Positions 53,114 to 61,966 of a DNA stretch of 64,000 nt are shown here, piece after piece (within the stretch, counting starts at the first letter, position 1; each line of letters opens with the position of its first letter). The notes beneath the pieces were generated by a model that was given only the letters and a program-made list of their open reading frames with translations, was not told the origin of the DNA and ran no database searches. Position numbers and translations under genes: made by a program. Origin of the DNA: Anaerolineae bacterium. GTDB lineage: Bacteria > Chloroflexota > Anaerolineae > Caldilineales > Caldilineaceae. The stretch lies in the NCBI GenBank assembly GCA_030432295.1, contig JAUIHI010000010.1, positions 1 to 64,000 of the forward strand, given 5' to 3'.

Positions 53114-55048
53114 ATGAGCCACCAAAGCCCCGAACGCCAAGCGTCCAGTGCAAAGAGTACGTCTACCAGCGCTTCTCCTGCCCGACGCACCCGCGCTTCC
53201 TCATCGCCCAGGGAAGTTCTGCAACGGGCGCAGGTTGACCCTGGCTCACTTACTCCTGCCGATGTCCTCCAATTGCAGCGCACCGTCGGTAACCGGGCCA
53301 CCGGCCGTCTATTGGCCCAGCAACTAACCGTCCAAACCAAATTGCAGCTTGGCCCGGCCAACGACAAATACGAGCAGGAGGCCGATGACGTAGCCCACCA
53401 GGTGGTGCGTCGGATGGCCGCGCCGCCTGTTCAGCGGAAAGAGGAGTCGGGTGAACAAACGCAAGCCTGGCCCCGCTACGATACTTCTGCGTATACCACC
53501 ACGCCTGCTTCACAACCGGTCTCTGTCAAGCGCACATTTGTCGCGCCGCAGGTGCAGCGGGAAGACGATAACGGAAAAGCACTACCACCTGTGCCTGCCT
53601 CCCAGTTGGAAAATGAGAATATATCGACAAATAATGGTAAGACAATCCAGCGGGTTCTCAGCGATACTCTCTTAAGCGGACTGCATAAGCAACGCAGGGC
53701 TGTTACGGGAATGTCTGAAGAGGATGCACTGGAAGAAGAGGGGGGAGCCGGTAAAATGCTTAAAGACCGGGAACCTGGACGCATCAGGGATGAACTTTTG
53801 CGCGGGCTGCACAAGCAGCGCAGGTCTGCAATGGGAATGTCCGAGGAGGATGCACTGGAAGAAGAGGGAAACACCGGTAAGATGCTTGAAGAACAGCAGG
53901 CATCTGATCCCAATTATCAACAGGCACTCTCCGGGTTTCGCGAGAGCACAGTAAATAATGGCATGCCCAAGACCCGAAGCGACAGACGCCATCGACAGGT
54001 GTGGAATCGCCGGGAACGGCAGCTTGGCCCTGTTTTGAAGGAGCAACGAGAACGACAGTTTTTTGAGTCGCGGATTGCTGAACGCAATAAAGGATTGAGT
54101 GAAGTAGGGACGGAGAGTTCCATTTCGGACAGAGCCAAAATATTGGAGAGCGCTCAGGCAGGAGACAGGCAAGCCCAAGAGGAGCGGCGGCTGGCAGACG
54201 AAGAAGCCAAGCCACTGGTCGAAGAAAGAATGGCTGGGATCGACGAGCGCAGTCATGTTGTGCTGAAAAACAAATTCAAGAGAGTCAACACAGATGTGCT
54301 GGATGGACTCGTCAGTCGCAAGAAGTGGCTTTTGAAAGATAAGAAGTGGAGTGCATTAAACGAAATTCTAACAGAGATTAATGATGAAAGTGCAAAGATC
54401 AAATCATACGAGAATGCACTTGTTACGGCTCAGGAGCGAATAATGGCACTGAGCAAAGCCGGAGTTTCTCGCAAAATTACATTCGCCCTTCGCAATACCC
54501 AATATGCGGCTTTTGACACACAAGTGAAGATGCGGGAACGAAACGACGTGACTGCGGCCGCTGCGTTGACAACATTGGAAAATGCCTTGCAGACGCAAGA
54601 GGACAAGATCGCCAATGATCAACTGGCGGCTACGGAACGGAGGCGCCTACGTGACAATGGGTTATGGCCAGCCAACAATCGAACTGCCGCCCAAATCGTG
54701 GAGAAGACGCGTGCGAATGTAGGGGGGTCGGTCGAAGAACGCGCCGCAGTAATTGAAGCTTTAGATGCCTATAAGAATGGGACTGATCACTCCTGGGCAC
54801 GCAAATGGGGCGCATATCACGGCAATGGAGAAGGCAATTTACCAGGAGCCGGTGCTGGCTTGGGTGGATACACAGAGTATTACGTCCGTCCCAATGGCGC
54901 TCAAGTGGGTCAGATTGGTTTGAGGCCCGCCGGAACGCGACGATTAGTTATTAGTGACAAGACAGGGTTTGTTTACTACAGCGACAATCATTACGGTGCC
55001 CCCAACGGAACCAATTTACCGGCTTTTGTAAAAATTACTGATGCGTAA
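53114..55048 (+). CDS. leader-bearing effector with C-terminal barnase-family ribonuclease
   Basis: 644 residues. Residues 36-150 are nearly identical to the leader of the protein at 49427, but DUF4157 and its HELTH motif are missing. Instead come two 42-residue repeats (GLHKQRR...GMSEEDALEEEG at 189 and 231) and a long Glu/Lys/Arg-rich coiled-coil region (about 300-540). The last 77 residues fit microbial ribonucleases of the barnase/RNase T1 group: GNGEGNLPGAG, GGYTEYYVRPN with E588, TRRLVISDKTGFVYYSDNHY with R609/R610 and H626, and AFVKI. Those Glu, Arg and His correspond to the barnase catalytic set. A barstar-like gene follows. ATG at 53114 is preferred (CGGAGA upstream) over 53090. Confidence 0.85.
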   Translation: MSHQSPERQASSAKSTSTSASPARRTRASSSPREVLQRAQVDPGSLTPADVLQLQRTVGNRATGRLLAQQLTVQTKLQLGPANDKYEQEADDVAHQVVRRMAAPPVQRKEESGEQTQAWPRYDTSAYTTTPASQPVSVKRTFVAPQVQREDDNGKALPPVPASQLENENISTNNGKTIQRVLSDTLLSGLHKQRRAVTGMSEEDALEEEGGAGKMLKDREPGRIRDELLRGLHKQRRSAMGMSEEDALEEEGNTGKMLEEQQASDPNYQQALSGFRESTVNNGMPKTRSDRRHRQVWNRRERQLGPVLKEQRERQFFESRIAERNKGLSEVGTESSISDRAKILESAQAGDRQAQEERRLADEEAKPLVEERMAGIDERSHVVLKNKFKRVNTDVLDGLVSRKKWLLKDKKWSALNEILTEINDESAKIKSYENALVTAQERIMALSKAGVSRKITFALRNTQYAAFDTQVKMRERNDVTAAAALTTLENALQTQEDKIANDQLAATERRRLRDNGLWPANNRTAAQIVEKTRANVGGSVEERAAVIEALDAYKNGTDHSWARKWGAYHGNGEGNLPGAGAGLGGYTEYYVRPNGAQVGQIGLRPAGTRRLVISDKTGFVYYSDNHYGAPNGTNLPAFVKITDA

Positions 55049-55078
55049 ATGCAATCCAATCTTATCCAGGAAGATACG

Positions 55079-55540
55079 ATGAGCGACGAAGAATTTGAGC
55101 AATCAGATATGCCCTTTTTTTCTGTGGTTAATTGTATAGAATCCGCTTACTCTCAATCCCTTTTCTCCCTTTTGGCTCACCAGCACTATCACATTTTGCA
55201 TCTTGACGGAAGCAAAGTAGTAGACAAAGCCTCCCTTTTGCTCCAAACCAAGAATGATTTGCCCCCTGTCGATGATCTGAATCCCCACAATTGGGATGCC
55301 TTGGCCGATTACCTATGGAATGGATTGTATGATCTGAAGTCTAATGCCGTTGCTCTGGTTTGGACGGATGCACACCGATTAGCAGGTAGCGACCTTCAGG
55401 ATTTTCTCAATGCCGTACGAATTTTTTCGGATGTTTCCCGCCAAGTGGCTCGGGGAGAAGGCGGCTTTCCTCGTCCAATGACTTTATTGCTCTTTCTCGT
55501 CGGCGATGGAAATGAATACCGATCGTTAGCCTCATTCTGA
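55079..55540 (+). CDS. barstar-family immunity protein
   Basis: 153 residues. The region from HILHLDGSKVVDKASLLLQT through NPHNWDALADYLWNGLYDL to LVWTDAHRLAGSDLQDFLNA follows the barstar fold: an N-terminal strand with LDG, the inhibitory helix and loop with NWDALxDxL (barstar Asp35/Asp39 region), and a later acidic helix. Barstar blocks barnase by covering its active site. The position, 30 bases after the ribonuclease gene and on the same strand, matches a toxin-immunity pair. An in-frame ATG at 55049 exists, but AGGAAG precedes the one at 55079. The first 20 residues are acidic. Confidence 0.85.
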   Translation: MSDEEFEQSDMPFFSVVNCIESAYSQSLFSLLAHQHYHILHLDGSKVVDKASLLLQTKNDLPPVDDLNPHNWDALADYLWNGLYDLKSNAVALVWTDAHRLAGSDLQDFLNAVRIFSDVSRQVARGEGGFPRPMTLLLFLVGDGNEYRSLASF

Positions 55541-55734
55541 TAAGATTCCAACAACCAGGCGTCAACACTCAAATGGTCGGGAATTCAGGCTGGTGATTTC
55601 TTGTCAACTGGTGGAAAAAGGACAGCCCAGTCTAGCGTGTCTTTGACACACCCCACCCCTCCCCGCTACAATAACCCCCTAACTCTTTCATCACTCCCTG
55701 CCCGGCGCACACCGGAGCACAGGAAGGAAACCCT

Positions 55735-57354
55735 ATGACTCTGCGCGATCTGAACCCCCTGACCGAAACCGAAATCTCTGAAATTACGTCAACCCGGGAA
55801 CGGGTGACGGACGTGGCCGCGCCCGGCCACGGCAAATATCACATCTGGACGATTGGCTGCCAGATGAATGTGGCCGACTCCAACCACGTGGCCGCGGAAC
55901 TGGAAAAGATCGGCTACGACCCCACGGAAGATGTGGACGAGGCCGATGTGGTCGTCCTCAATACCTGTGTGGTGCGCCAGAGTGCCGAGGACAAAGGCGT
56001 GGGCAAAGCGGGCAGTCTGAAGCCCTGGAAATCCCAAAAGGCGAACCGCACACTGGCCCTGATGGGCTGTATGGTGGGCGTAAAGCCTAGCGACCAGTTG
56101 CGGGCCGCTTTCCCCCACGTGGATGTCTTTATGCCGCCCAGCGAAGCCTCCCCCCTCATCGGCTTTCTACGCGAGGAGGAACTGGCTGCGGAAGCCTCCC
56201 ACATGGAGCAGGAGCAGTTGGCCCAGCGCTACCGGATGCAGGACGACGTGCAGCCTGTGGGCACGGTCCAGTCCATCAAACACCTGGCCCTGAGCGGGAA
56301 CGCGCCCGTGGCCGCGCACGTGCCGATTGTCTACGGATGCAGCCACGCCTGCACCTTTTGCATCATCCCCTTCCGCCGGGGCGTGGAACGCAGCCGCCCG
56401 GTCCAGGAGATCGTCAACGAAATCCGCGGGCTGGTGGCCCAGGGCGTACGGGAAGTGACGCTGCTCGGCCAAATTGTGGACCGCTATGGCTACGATTGGA
56501 TGGAAAACGGGCGGGGCAACAGCGCATCCGTCGCAGCCTATGAAGGGGTGAAGGGCGAGGGGCGAGGGACGGACGACGATTCTCAACTCACAACTCGCAA
56601 TTCGCAACTGGATTTAGCCGACCTCCTGCGCGCCGTCCACGAGATCGATGGTCTCTGGCGTATCCGCTTCCTGACCAGCCACCCGAATTATATGACCGAC
56701 CGCATTCTGGAAACTGTGCGAGATTTGCCAAAGGTCTGCGAACACATCGAAGTGCCGGTGCAAGCAGGCAACGACGAGGTGCTGGCGTCGATGAAACGGG
56801 GCTATACCGTCGCTGAGTATCGAGCGCTGATCGGCCGCATCCGGCAGATTATTCCGAACGTCGCCATCAACACCGATATTATTGTCGGCTTCTGCGGCGA
56901 AAGTGCCGAACAGTTCGACGACACCTACGAGCTATTGGCCGACCTGAAACTGGACAAGACCCATCTGGCCCGCTACAGCCCCCGCCCCGGCACTGTCTCC
57001 GAGCGGCGGATGCTGGACGATGTGGAGCCGGAGGAAAAGATTCGTCGCCATCGGCTGTTGGAAGAGTTGCAGGAGCAGGTCTGCGCGGGAATCAACGCGC
57101 CCCTGTTGGGTGAGACCGTCGAAGTGCTGGTGGAGAGCATGCACAAAGGAAAGTGGCGGGGACGCACACGCCAGAACAAACTGGTCTTTGTGAGCAGCGA
57201 ACACGACCTGCGGGGGCGGCTGATCGAAGCCCAGATCACCTGGACCGGGCCGTGGAGTATGCAGGGCCGCTTTGTGCGGGATGTCTCGCCGGAGGGAGAA
57301 CGGGTAGGGATGCAGCCAACAACCGTTGGGCTGGAAATTCCTCTCAGCGCATAA
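55735..57354 (+). CDS. miaB: tRNA-2-methylthio-N6-dimethylallyladenosine synthase MiaB
   Basis: 539 residues. The UPF0004 domain begins YHIWTIGCQMNVADSNHVAA with further Cys in LNTCVVRQSAEDK and LMGCMVG, binding the auxiliary cluster. The radical-SAM motif is CSHACTFC. A C-terminal TRAM-like domain follows (VEVLVESMHKGKWRGRTRQN). MiaB adds a methylthio group to i6A37 of tRNA. Residues about 268-292 (YEGVKGEGRGTDDDSQLTTR...) interrupt the usual DRYGYD...DLADLLRAVHE junction and are encoded by short-period sequence. The insertion is in frame. Confidence 0.93.
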   Translation: MTLRDLNPLTETEISEITSTRERVTDVAAPGHGKYHIWTIGCQMNVADSNHVAAELEKIGYDPTEDVDEADVVVLNTCVVRQSAEDKGVGKAGSLKPWKSQKANRTLALMGCMVGVKPSDQLRAAFPHVDVFMPPSEASPLIGFLREEELAAEASHMEQEQLAQRYRMQDDVQPVGTVQSIKHLALSGNAPVAAHVPIVYGCSHACTFCIIPFRRGVERSRPVQEIVNEIRGLVAQGVREVTLLGQIVDRYGYDWMENGRGNSASVAAYEGVKGEGRGTDDDSQLTTRNSQLDLADLLRAVHEIDGLWRIRFLTSHPNYMTDRILETVRDLPKVCEHIEVPVQAGNDEVLASMKRGYTVAEYRALIGRIRQIIPNVAINTDIIVGFCGESAEQFDDTYELLADLKLDKTHLARYSPRPGTVSERRMLDDVEPEEKIRRHRLLEELQEQVCAGINAPLLGETVEVLVESMHKGKWRGRTRQNKLVFVSSEHDLRGRLIEAQITWTGPWSMQGRFVRDVSPEGERVGMQPTTVGLEIPLSA

Positions 57355-57373
57355 ATTTACAGCAACAAAAGGG

Positions 57374-57440
57374 TATTGGGTATTGGGCATTTCGTGGGGC
57401 GAGAGTCATCCTCGCCCCACGAAATGCCCAATACCCAATA
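57374..57440. repeat. perfect 29-bp palindrome (tattggg words), bidirectional terminator
   Basis: 57374-57402 (tattgggtattgggcatttc...) and 57412-57440 are exact inverse copies, with AAAA upstream and TTTTTA downstream. It lies between convergent miaB and the LysM gene. Same heptamer family as 19365-19437. Confidence 0.92.
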
Positions 57441-57452
57441 TTTTTATTTCTT

Positions 57453-59228
57453 TCAGTCCCCTGGAATCACCAATACCTGACCCACGTAGATATAGTTGAT
57501 ATTCCAGATGCCGTTGGCCTGGGCCAGATAATGTACGTTTACGCCGAAGTGGGCGGCGATGGCGCTCAGGCTGTCACCCGGTTGAACTGTGTAGGTCATT
57601 GGCATCATCCCCGGCGTGGGCGCAGGGGTGCGGGTGGGGGCCGGTGTGGCTGTGACCGCGGGCGCGGGCGTGGCCGTCGGTGGGGGAGCCACTTGGCAGC
57701 CCGGAATCGCCAGTACCTGCCCCACGTAGATGATATTCACGTTATAGATGCCATTGGCCGCAGCCAGCGCCTGCACAGAAACCCAGTACTTCTGCGCGAT
57801 CCAGGCCAGACTGTCGCCGGGCTTGACCACATACGTGCAGCTTGTTCCGGGCGGTGTGTGGGTGGTTGTGGAGCATCCGCTCAGACTGATGCTGTCCAGG
57901 TTCAGGTCCATCTCGGTTTCGCTGGTTCCCCATTTTTTCCAGCCGCGCAGGAAGATGACGACATCGCTGGCTGGCGTAGTGAACTTCACTGTGGCGGTCG
58001 CCATCGCACCGGGCGCAGTCCGATCGTAAATTGAGCCGAGATCGAGAATCTGCCAGTTGGTCACCTTCACCCAGTCGCTATCGCCGCCGCTGGAATAGCC
58101 CCACTGAGCGGCAAAGGCGTTGGCGTCAGGTCCGATATTCGTCCCCCGCAACTGCCCCTTGACCGTTAACTGATAGGTGGTGCCTGGCTTCAGGCCGCTG
58201 ATCTTCTGGTAGATGCCTGCGTAGCGGTCGGCGTCGGCAGGATAGACCCCCTTCGAGTTGAGTTCGATCAACTGGCCGTGGCTGCCGTCGCTGACTACAG
58301 GCGGCCACTGTTCGTCGTAGAAGCCATAGTTGGCTGCGCCGCCGTTGGTGAACCAGCCCCAACTCTTGCCCACGTGCCCGATGGCAGTGGCGTTGAAGCC
58401 GCCCTCAAAGTTGCCATTGGCGACCAAATTCTGGGCGGTGCAGGAGGTGGATGTCACCGGTGTGGCGGTGGGTGCAGGCGTCTGCCCTGGCGCACTTGTG
58501 GCTGTGGCTGTGGCTGGTGGTTTGTGGCCCGCGGCTGGCCCGGTCAGGCTGATGGCGTCGAAGTTGACGTCCAGTTCCATTCCGCCCACGCCCCACTTCT
58601 TCCACACCCGCACATAGACGGTGATGTAATCGTCTTCGGCCATAAATTTGGTGGAGTAGCTGCTGAATGCGCCGGGCGACTCCCGGGGGTAGTAGGTGTC
58701 CCAGCCCAGGTCCTGCCAGTTGGTCACTTTTGTCCAGTCGGCAGTCTTGCCCTCGCTCCAGCCCACCTGCACCCGATAGCGCCAGGGGTCGCCGTCCAGT
58801 TCAGTGGTGCGGATCATCCCCTTCAAATCCAGGGTGTATTCCGCCCAGTCCACCACCGGCACAGTCTGGTAGATGCCGGAATAGCGGTCCGCGTCCGCCG
58901 GGAAGCTGCCTTTGGTGTTGATTTCGAGAAGCTGGCTGCTGGCTCCGTTGGCGACCACTGGCCCCCACTGCTCCTGATAGAAGCCGTAGTTGGCCCCGCC
59001 CCCATTGGTGAAACAGCCCCAGCCTGTGCCCACCATTCCACAGCCGGTCTGGGCGACGAAACCGTCTTCAAAGTTGCCGTTGGCCAGAACATTTACATTG
59101 CTGGCGCTGGTGCGGGTGGCGCTGCTGAGCGCGAATAGACTCAGGCCGATGAGCAGCGCGGCAGCCAGAACGCCCCAGCGCTGTCTGCGCAGCATAAGCG
59201 GCCAAGTGCGCGGGATTGACCAGTTCAT
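57453..59228 (-). CDS. secreted LysM protein with two carbohydrate-binding-like modules
   Basis: 591 residues. An N-terminal signal or anchor (VLAAALLIGLSLFALSSATR) precedes two homologous beta-rich modules of about 190 residues (NGNFEDGF ... FTNGGGANYGFYQEQW and NGNFEGGF ... FTNGGAANYGFYDEQW), resembling CBM4/9-type folds. Thr/Pro-rich linkers and two LysM domains follow (CTYVVKPGDSLAWIAQKYWV and YTVQPGDSLSAIAAHFGVN). LysM binds peptidoglycan or chitin-like N-acetylglucosamine polymers, so the protein is probably displayed on the cell wall. AAGGAG precedes the ATG at 59228. No catalytic domain is visible. Confidence 0.88.
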   Translation of the reverse strand: MNWSIPRTWPLMLRRQRWGVLAAALLIGLSLFALSSATRTSASNVNVLANGNFEDGFVAQTGCGMVGTGWGCFTNGGGANYGFYQEQWGPVVANGASSQLLEINTKGSFPADADRYSGIYQTVPVVDWAEYTLDLKGMIRTTELDGDPWRYRVQVGWSEGKTADWTKVTNWQDLGWDTYYPRESPGAFSSYSTKFMAEDDYITVYVRVWKKWGVGGMELDVNFDAISLTGPAAGHKPPATATATSAPGQTPAPTATPVTSTSCTAQNLVANGNFEGGFNATAIGHVGKSWGWFTNGGAANYGFYDEQWPPVVSDGSHGQLIELNSKGVYPADADRYAGIYQKISGLKPGTTYQLTVKGQLRGTNIGPDANAFAAQWGYSSGGDSDWVKVTNWQILDLGSIYDRTAPGAMATATVKFTTPASDVVIFLRGWKKWGTSETEMDLNLDSISLSGCSTTTHTPPGTSCTYVVKPGDSLAWIAQKYWVSVQALAAANGIYNVNIIYVGQVLAIPGCQVAPPPTATPAPAVTATPAPTRTPAPTPGMMPMTYTVQPGDSLSAIAAHFGVNVHYLAQANGIWNINYIYVGQVLVIPGD

Positions 59229-59465
59229 AGGTGACTCCTTGGGGATGGTAGAAGCTCTTCTTTTTAGAAGATGTCGAACTTCTTGATTTCGGATAGCCAA
59301 TTTCCTGACGCTATTTTACCACTGCTTTATCCAGACTTCAAGAGGGGATTTCGGCGTATCGTTTGCGTTCCGGGCCACCAGTGCTATGATAGCTTCAGTA
59401 TCCCGCTTCCAACATCTATCTCTTCCCACCCAATGTATCGGGGAGGGGACTCCATTTCAAGTGCA

Positions 59466-60737
59466 ATGACGATGAACGCCACCGTTCACTGGTATTTCGA
59501 CGAAGATGCCCGGCTGGCCGAGGAGTTGCTTCTGTCTCGGCGGGCGCGGCGCGGTCTTGGCTGGGCCACGCGGGGCCAGCGCTGGGCTGTGCGCGCCCTG
59601 ATGGGGCTGGCGCTGATTGTGGTGATTGTCAGCCTGGGCCGGGAATATCTGGTCTGGGAAGAGAGCCGGATGCGTACGGTCATCAGCCAGTCGGTGCAGC
59701 GGGAGGCCTGGGCCTGGCATCGGCTGGACTACGCGGCTGTCACGGCTTCGTTGGACCCGGAGGCCAGAGCGGATTGGGTGCGTTGGCACACCAACTATCA
59801 GCAGGGACGGCGCAACTGGGCGGGGCGGGATGCACGCCAGCCCCAGGTTTCTGTGGGAAATGTGGAATTCTTGGGCAAGGGGCGGGCGTTGGTAGAGGTT
59901 CGCCTGACAGCGGCGGAAGTGCCGGATGTGGAGGCGTACCGGGAGTATCGCATCTACCGCAATCTGGCCGGGGAATGGCTGCGCACCTCTACGGACACGG
60001 CCCTGTGGGGGGCGGAGAACGAGCAGGCTGTCGGGCCATTCCGTTTTGTCTATAATGCCCAGGACGGGGCCGCGGTGGAAGAGGTGGCCCCGCAAGTGGC
60101 GACGATCTGGCAGAATTTGCACGACCGGCTGGGCCTGACACCGGCAGTCGAGGATGACTCGTTGCAGATTGTGATTCAAGGCGAGAATGTGGGGATTGGG
60201 CCGGTGCGCTTTGAGGGCGACCGGCTACTTCTGCTTTCGCCCAAGCTGACCCGCAGCCCGGTCTACGAAGACGATGCCCAGACTCTTTCCCGGATGGTAA
60301 GCACGGCTCTGACCCGGCAGGCGATGGACGGTTTTATGCAGGGCAGGGGCTTCGATCCCCGCTGGTCTGTGACCTACGAAGCCGCGCTGGATTGGCTGGC
60401 CGAGGATGTGAATCCCCTGCTGCCGCGGGACCCAATGCAGGAGAGCGGTGCATTGCGCAAGTGGGTGGCCCAGAACGGTCTGCCCCGGCTGGAGGATATG
60501 CTGGAAAAGCGTACGGCTGCCTATTTCTGGTGGACGGGCTGGGCGTCCACCGCAGGCCATTCGCTGGTGGCCTATGGGATGAACACCTACGGCGCAGAGC
60601 GCATCGACGATCTGATTGCCGGTCTCTCCTCTGCCCAGGATTGGGACGAACTGACCCAGGCGGTCTTTCAGGTTTCTGCGTCAGAGTTTGAGGCTGGCTG
60701 GCACGACTATCTCCGCTGGCGTTACGGTCTGGACTGA
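59466..60737 (+). CDS. membrane-anchored protein of unknown function, paralog of the one at 24742
   Basis: 423 residues. Cytoplasmic N-terminus with an Arg-rich stretch (LLLSRRARRGLGWATRGQRW), one membrane helix (about residues 45-62, ALMGLALIVVIVSLGREYLV), then an outside domain ending VSASEFEAGWHDYLRWRYGLD. Same layout and C-terminal motif as 24742-26103 and the fragment at 26336-26477. Regions such as RMVSTALTRQAMDGFM stand where peptidase-MA enzymes carry HExxH, which is absent. Start is uncertain (59466 or 59472); GGGAGGGG lies somewhat far upstream. It converges on and overlaps the next gene by 16 bases. Confidence 0.7.
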   Translation: MTMNATVHWYFDEDARLAEELLLSRRARRGLGWATRGQRWAVRALMGLALIVVIVSLGREYLVWEESRMRTVISQSVQREAWAWHRLDYAAVTASLDPEARADWVRWHTNYQQGRRNWAGRDARQPQVSVGNVEFLGKGRALVEVRLTAAEVPDVEAYREYRIYRNLAGEWLRTSTDTALWGAENEQAVGPFRFVYNAQDGAAVEEVAPQVATIWQNLHDRLGLTPAVEDDSLQIVIQGENVGIGPVRFEGDRLLLLSPKLTRSPVYEDDAQTLSRMVSTALTRQAMDGFMQGRGFDPRWSVTYEAALDWLAEDVNPLLPRDPMQESGALRKWVAQNGLPRLEDMLEKRTAAYFWWTGWASTAGHSLVAYGMNTYGAERIDDLIAGLSSAQDWDELTQAVFQVSASEFEAGWHDYLRWRYGLD

Positions 60738-61936
60738 TGTCCGTGCAGGTCTCTTCCCCGTTGGCTGAACCAGTGGCCGACAAACATCCCCACTACAATT
60801 AGAAAACCGCCAATCCCTGTCCACGACAGCAAATTTGCTGCGCTGGGCGCGTCGGCGCGGTTGTTCGGGCGCACAAAAACCGGTCGGTTTGCCGGGTATG
60901 GCTGTGCCTCTCTGGCCGGCTCGTACAGGACTGCTCTCAATCCCTTCTGCGCGGCTGGCCGGGCTGTGGGCTGCGAATCGTGCGCCCGCTGGATCGGTCC
61001 GCCATCATCTGCCATCCAGACGGGCATGGGTTTTGGATCAGGCGGGGATGACTTCACAGAGTTGGCAAAGGCGATTCGTGAGCCGTAGCGGTTGGCATAG
61101 ACTTGGGTCAGCTCTGCCCCAAAGAAGAAGATTTGGGCCGAATAGTAGATCCAGACCAGAATGATGGCGAAGGAGGCCGCAGCCCCGTAGCTGGAAGCAA
61201 TGCTGCTGTTGCCCAGATAGAGGCCGATGGCAAACTTGCCGATGGAAAAGAGGAATGCCGTCATCGCTGCCCCGGCCCAGACATCAGGCCAGTCTACATC
61301 GGCATCGGGCAGCCACTTGTAGAGCAGGGCAAAGAGGACGGTAATCAGGCCGGTTGAGACTACGAAATTGATGACTGTGAAGAGGACTTGGATGGTAGGA
61401 AAAAGCCCCCGGGTGAATTCGTCCATGGCCGAAATGGCAGCGCTCACAATCAGAGAGACGAGCAGCAGGAAACCAACGGTGAGCAGCAGTCCAAAGGAGA
61501 GAGCACGGCTGCGGGCCAAGGCACTAATACCGGTGGGAATGCTCTTTTTGGGCACATCCCAAATGATATTGAGTGCGCCGTGCAAATGGTTGAACGCGCC
61601 GGTTGCACCGAACAGAAGTGTTACGCTCCCAATCACCATTGCAATGATGTCGTTGTTGCCACTGGCCGCGCTGGCTACCATTTCCCGGAGCAGCCCGGCC
61701 CCGTCCGCACCGATAAGTTTTTCGGTCTCCGCCAGAAAATAGCCGTGTACAGCCTCTGTACCCCAAAAGGCACCGGCGATGGCCAGGACAATGACCAGCA
61801 GGGGCGCCAGCGAAAAGGCTGTGTGATAGGCCAGGGCCGCCGCCAGACGGGCCGCATCATCTTCCTTCCATTCGATGGCCGCCTGTTTGATCAGAAGCAC
61901 AATCTGACGCAATGGGCTGGGGATTTTTTCCCACAT
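60722..61936 (-). CDS. YihY/BrkB-family inner membrane protein
   Basis: 404 residues with six hydrophobic helices and family motifs: DDAARLAAALAYHTAFSLAP near the N-terminus, LLFGATGAFNHLHGALNIIW, then YKWLPDADVDWPDVWAGAAM and SSYGAAASFAIILVWIYYSA followed by QIFFFGAEL. The family (PF03631) was once called ribonuclease BN in error; its transport role is unproven. The C-terminal 130 residues are a Pro-rich cytoplasmic tail followed by an extra hydrophobic helix (IGGFLIVVGMFVGHWF). It lies 30 bases downstream of the AI-2E gene on the same strand. Confidence 0.92.
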   Translation of the reverse strand: MWEKIPSPLRQIVLLIKQAAIEWKEDDAARLAAALAYHTAFSLAPLLVIVLAIAGAFWGTEAVHGYFLAETEKLIGADGAGLLREMVASAASGNNDIIAMVIGSVTLLFGATGAFNHLHGALNIIWDVPKKSIPTGISALARSRALSFGLLLTVGFLLLVSLIVSAAISAMDEFTRGLFPTIQVLFTVINFVVSTGLITVLFALLYKWLPDADVDWPDVWAGAAMTAFLFSIGKFAIGLYLGNSSIASSYGAAASFAIILVWIYYSAQIFFFGAELTQVYANRYGSRIAFANSVKSSPPDPKPMPVWMADDGGPIQRAHDSQPTARPAAQKGLRAVLYEPAREAQPYPANRPVFVRPNNRADAPSAANLLSWTGIGGFLIVVGMFVGHWFSQRGRDLHGHQSRP

Positions 61937-61966
61937 GGGTAATTCTCCTTTTCAATCAGTGCTTCC

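Noticed and set aside
53114-55048. DUF4157 metalloprotease in the second leader protein
   Set aside because: The leader is shared, but there is no HExxH motif or DUF4157 core; the region is replaced by acidic repeats and coiled coil.
60722-61936. Ribonuclease BN annotation for the BrkB-like gene
   Set aside because: The old RNase BN name for YihY/BrkB membrane proteins is a known misassignment; the sequence is an integral membrane protein.
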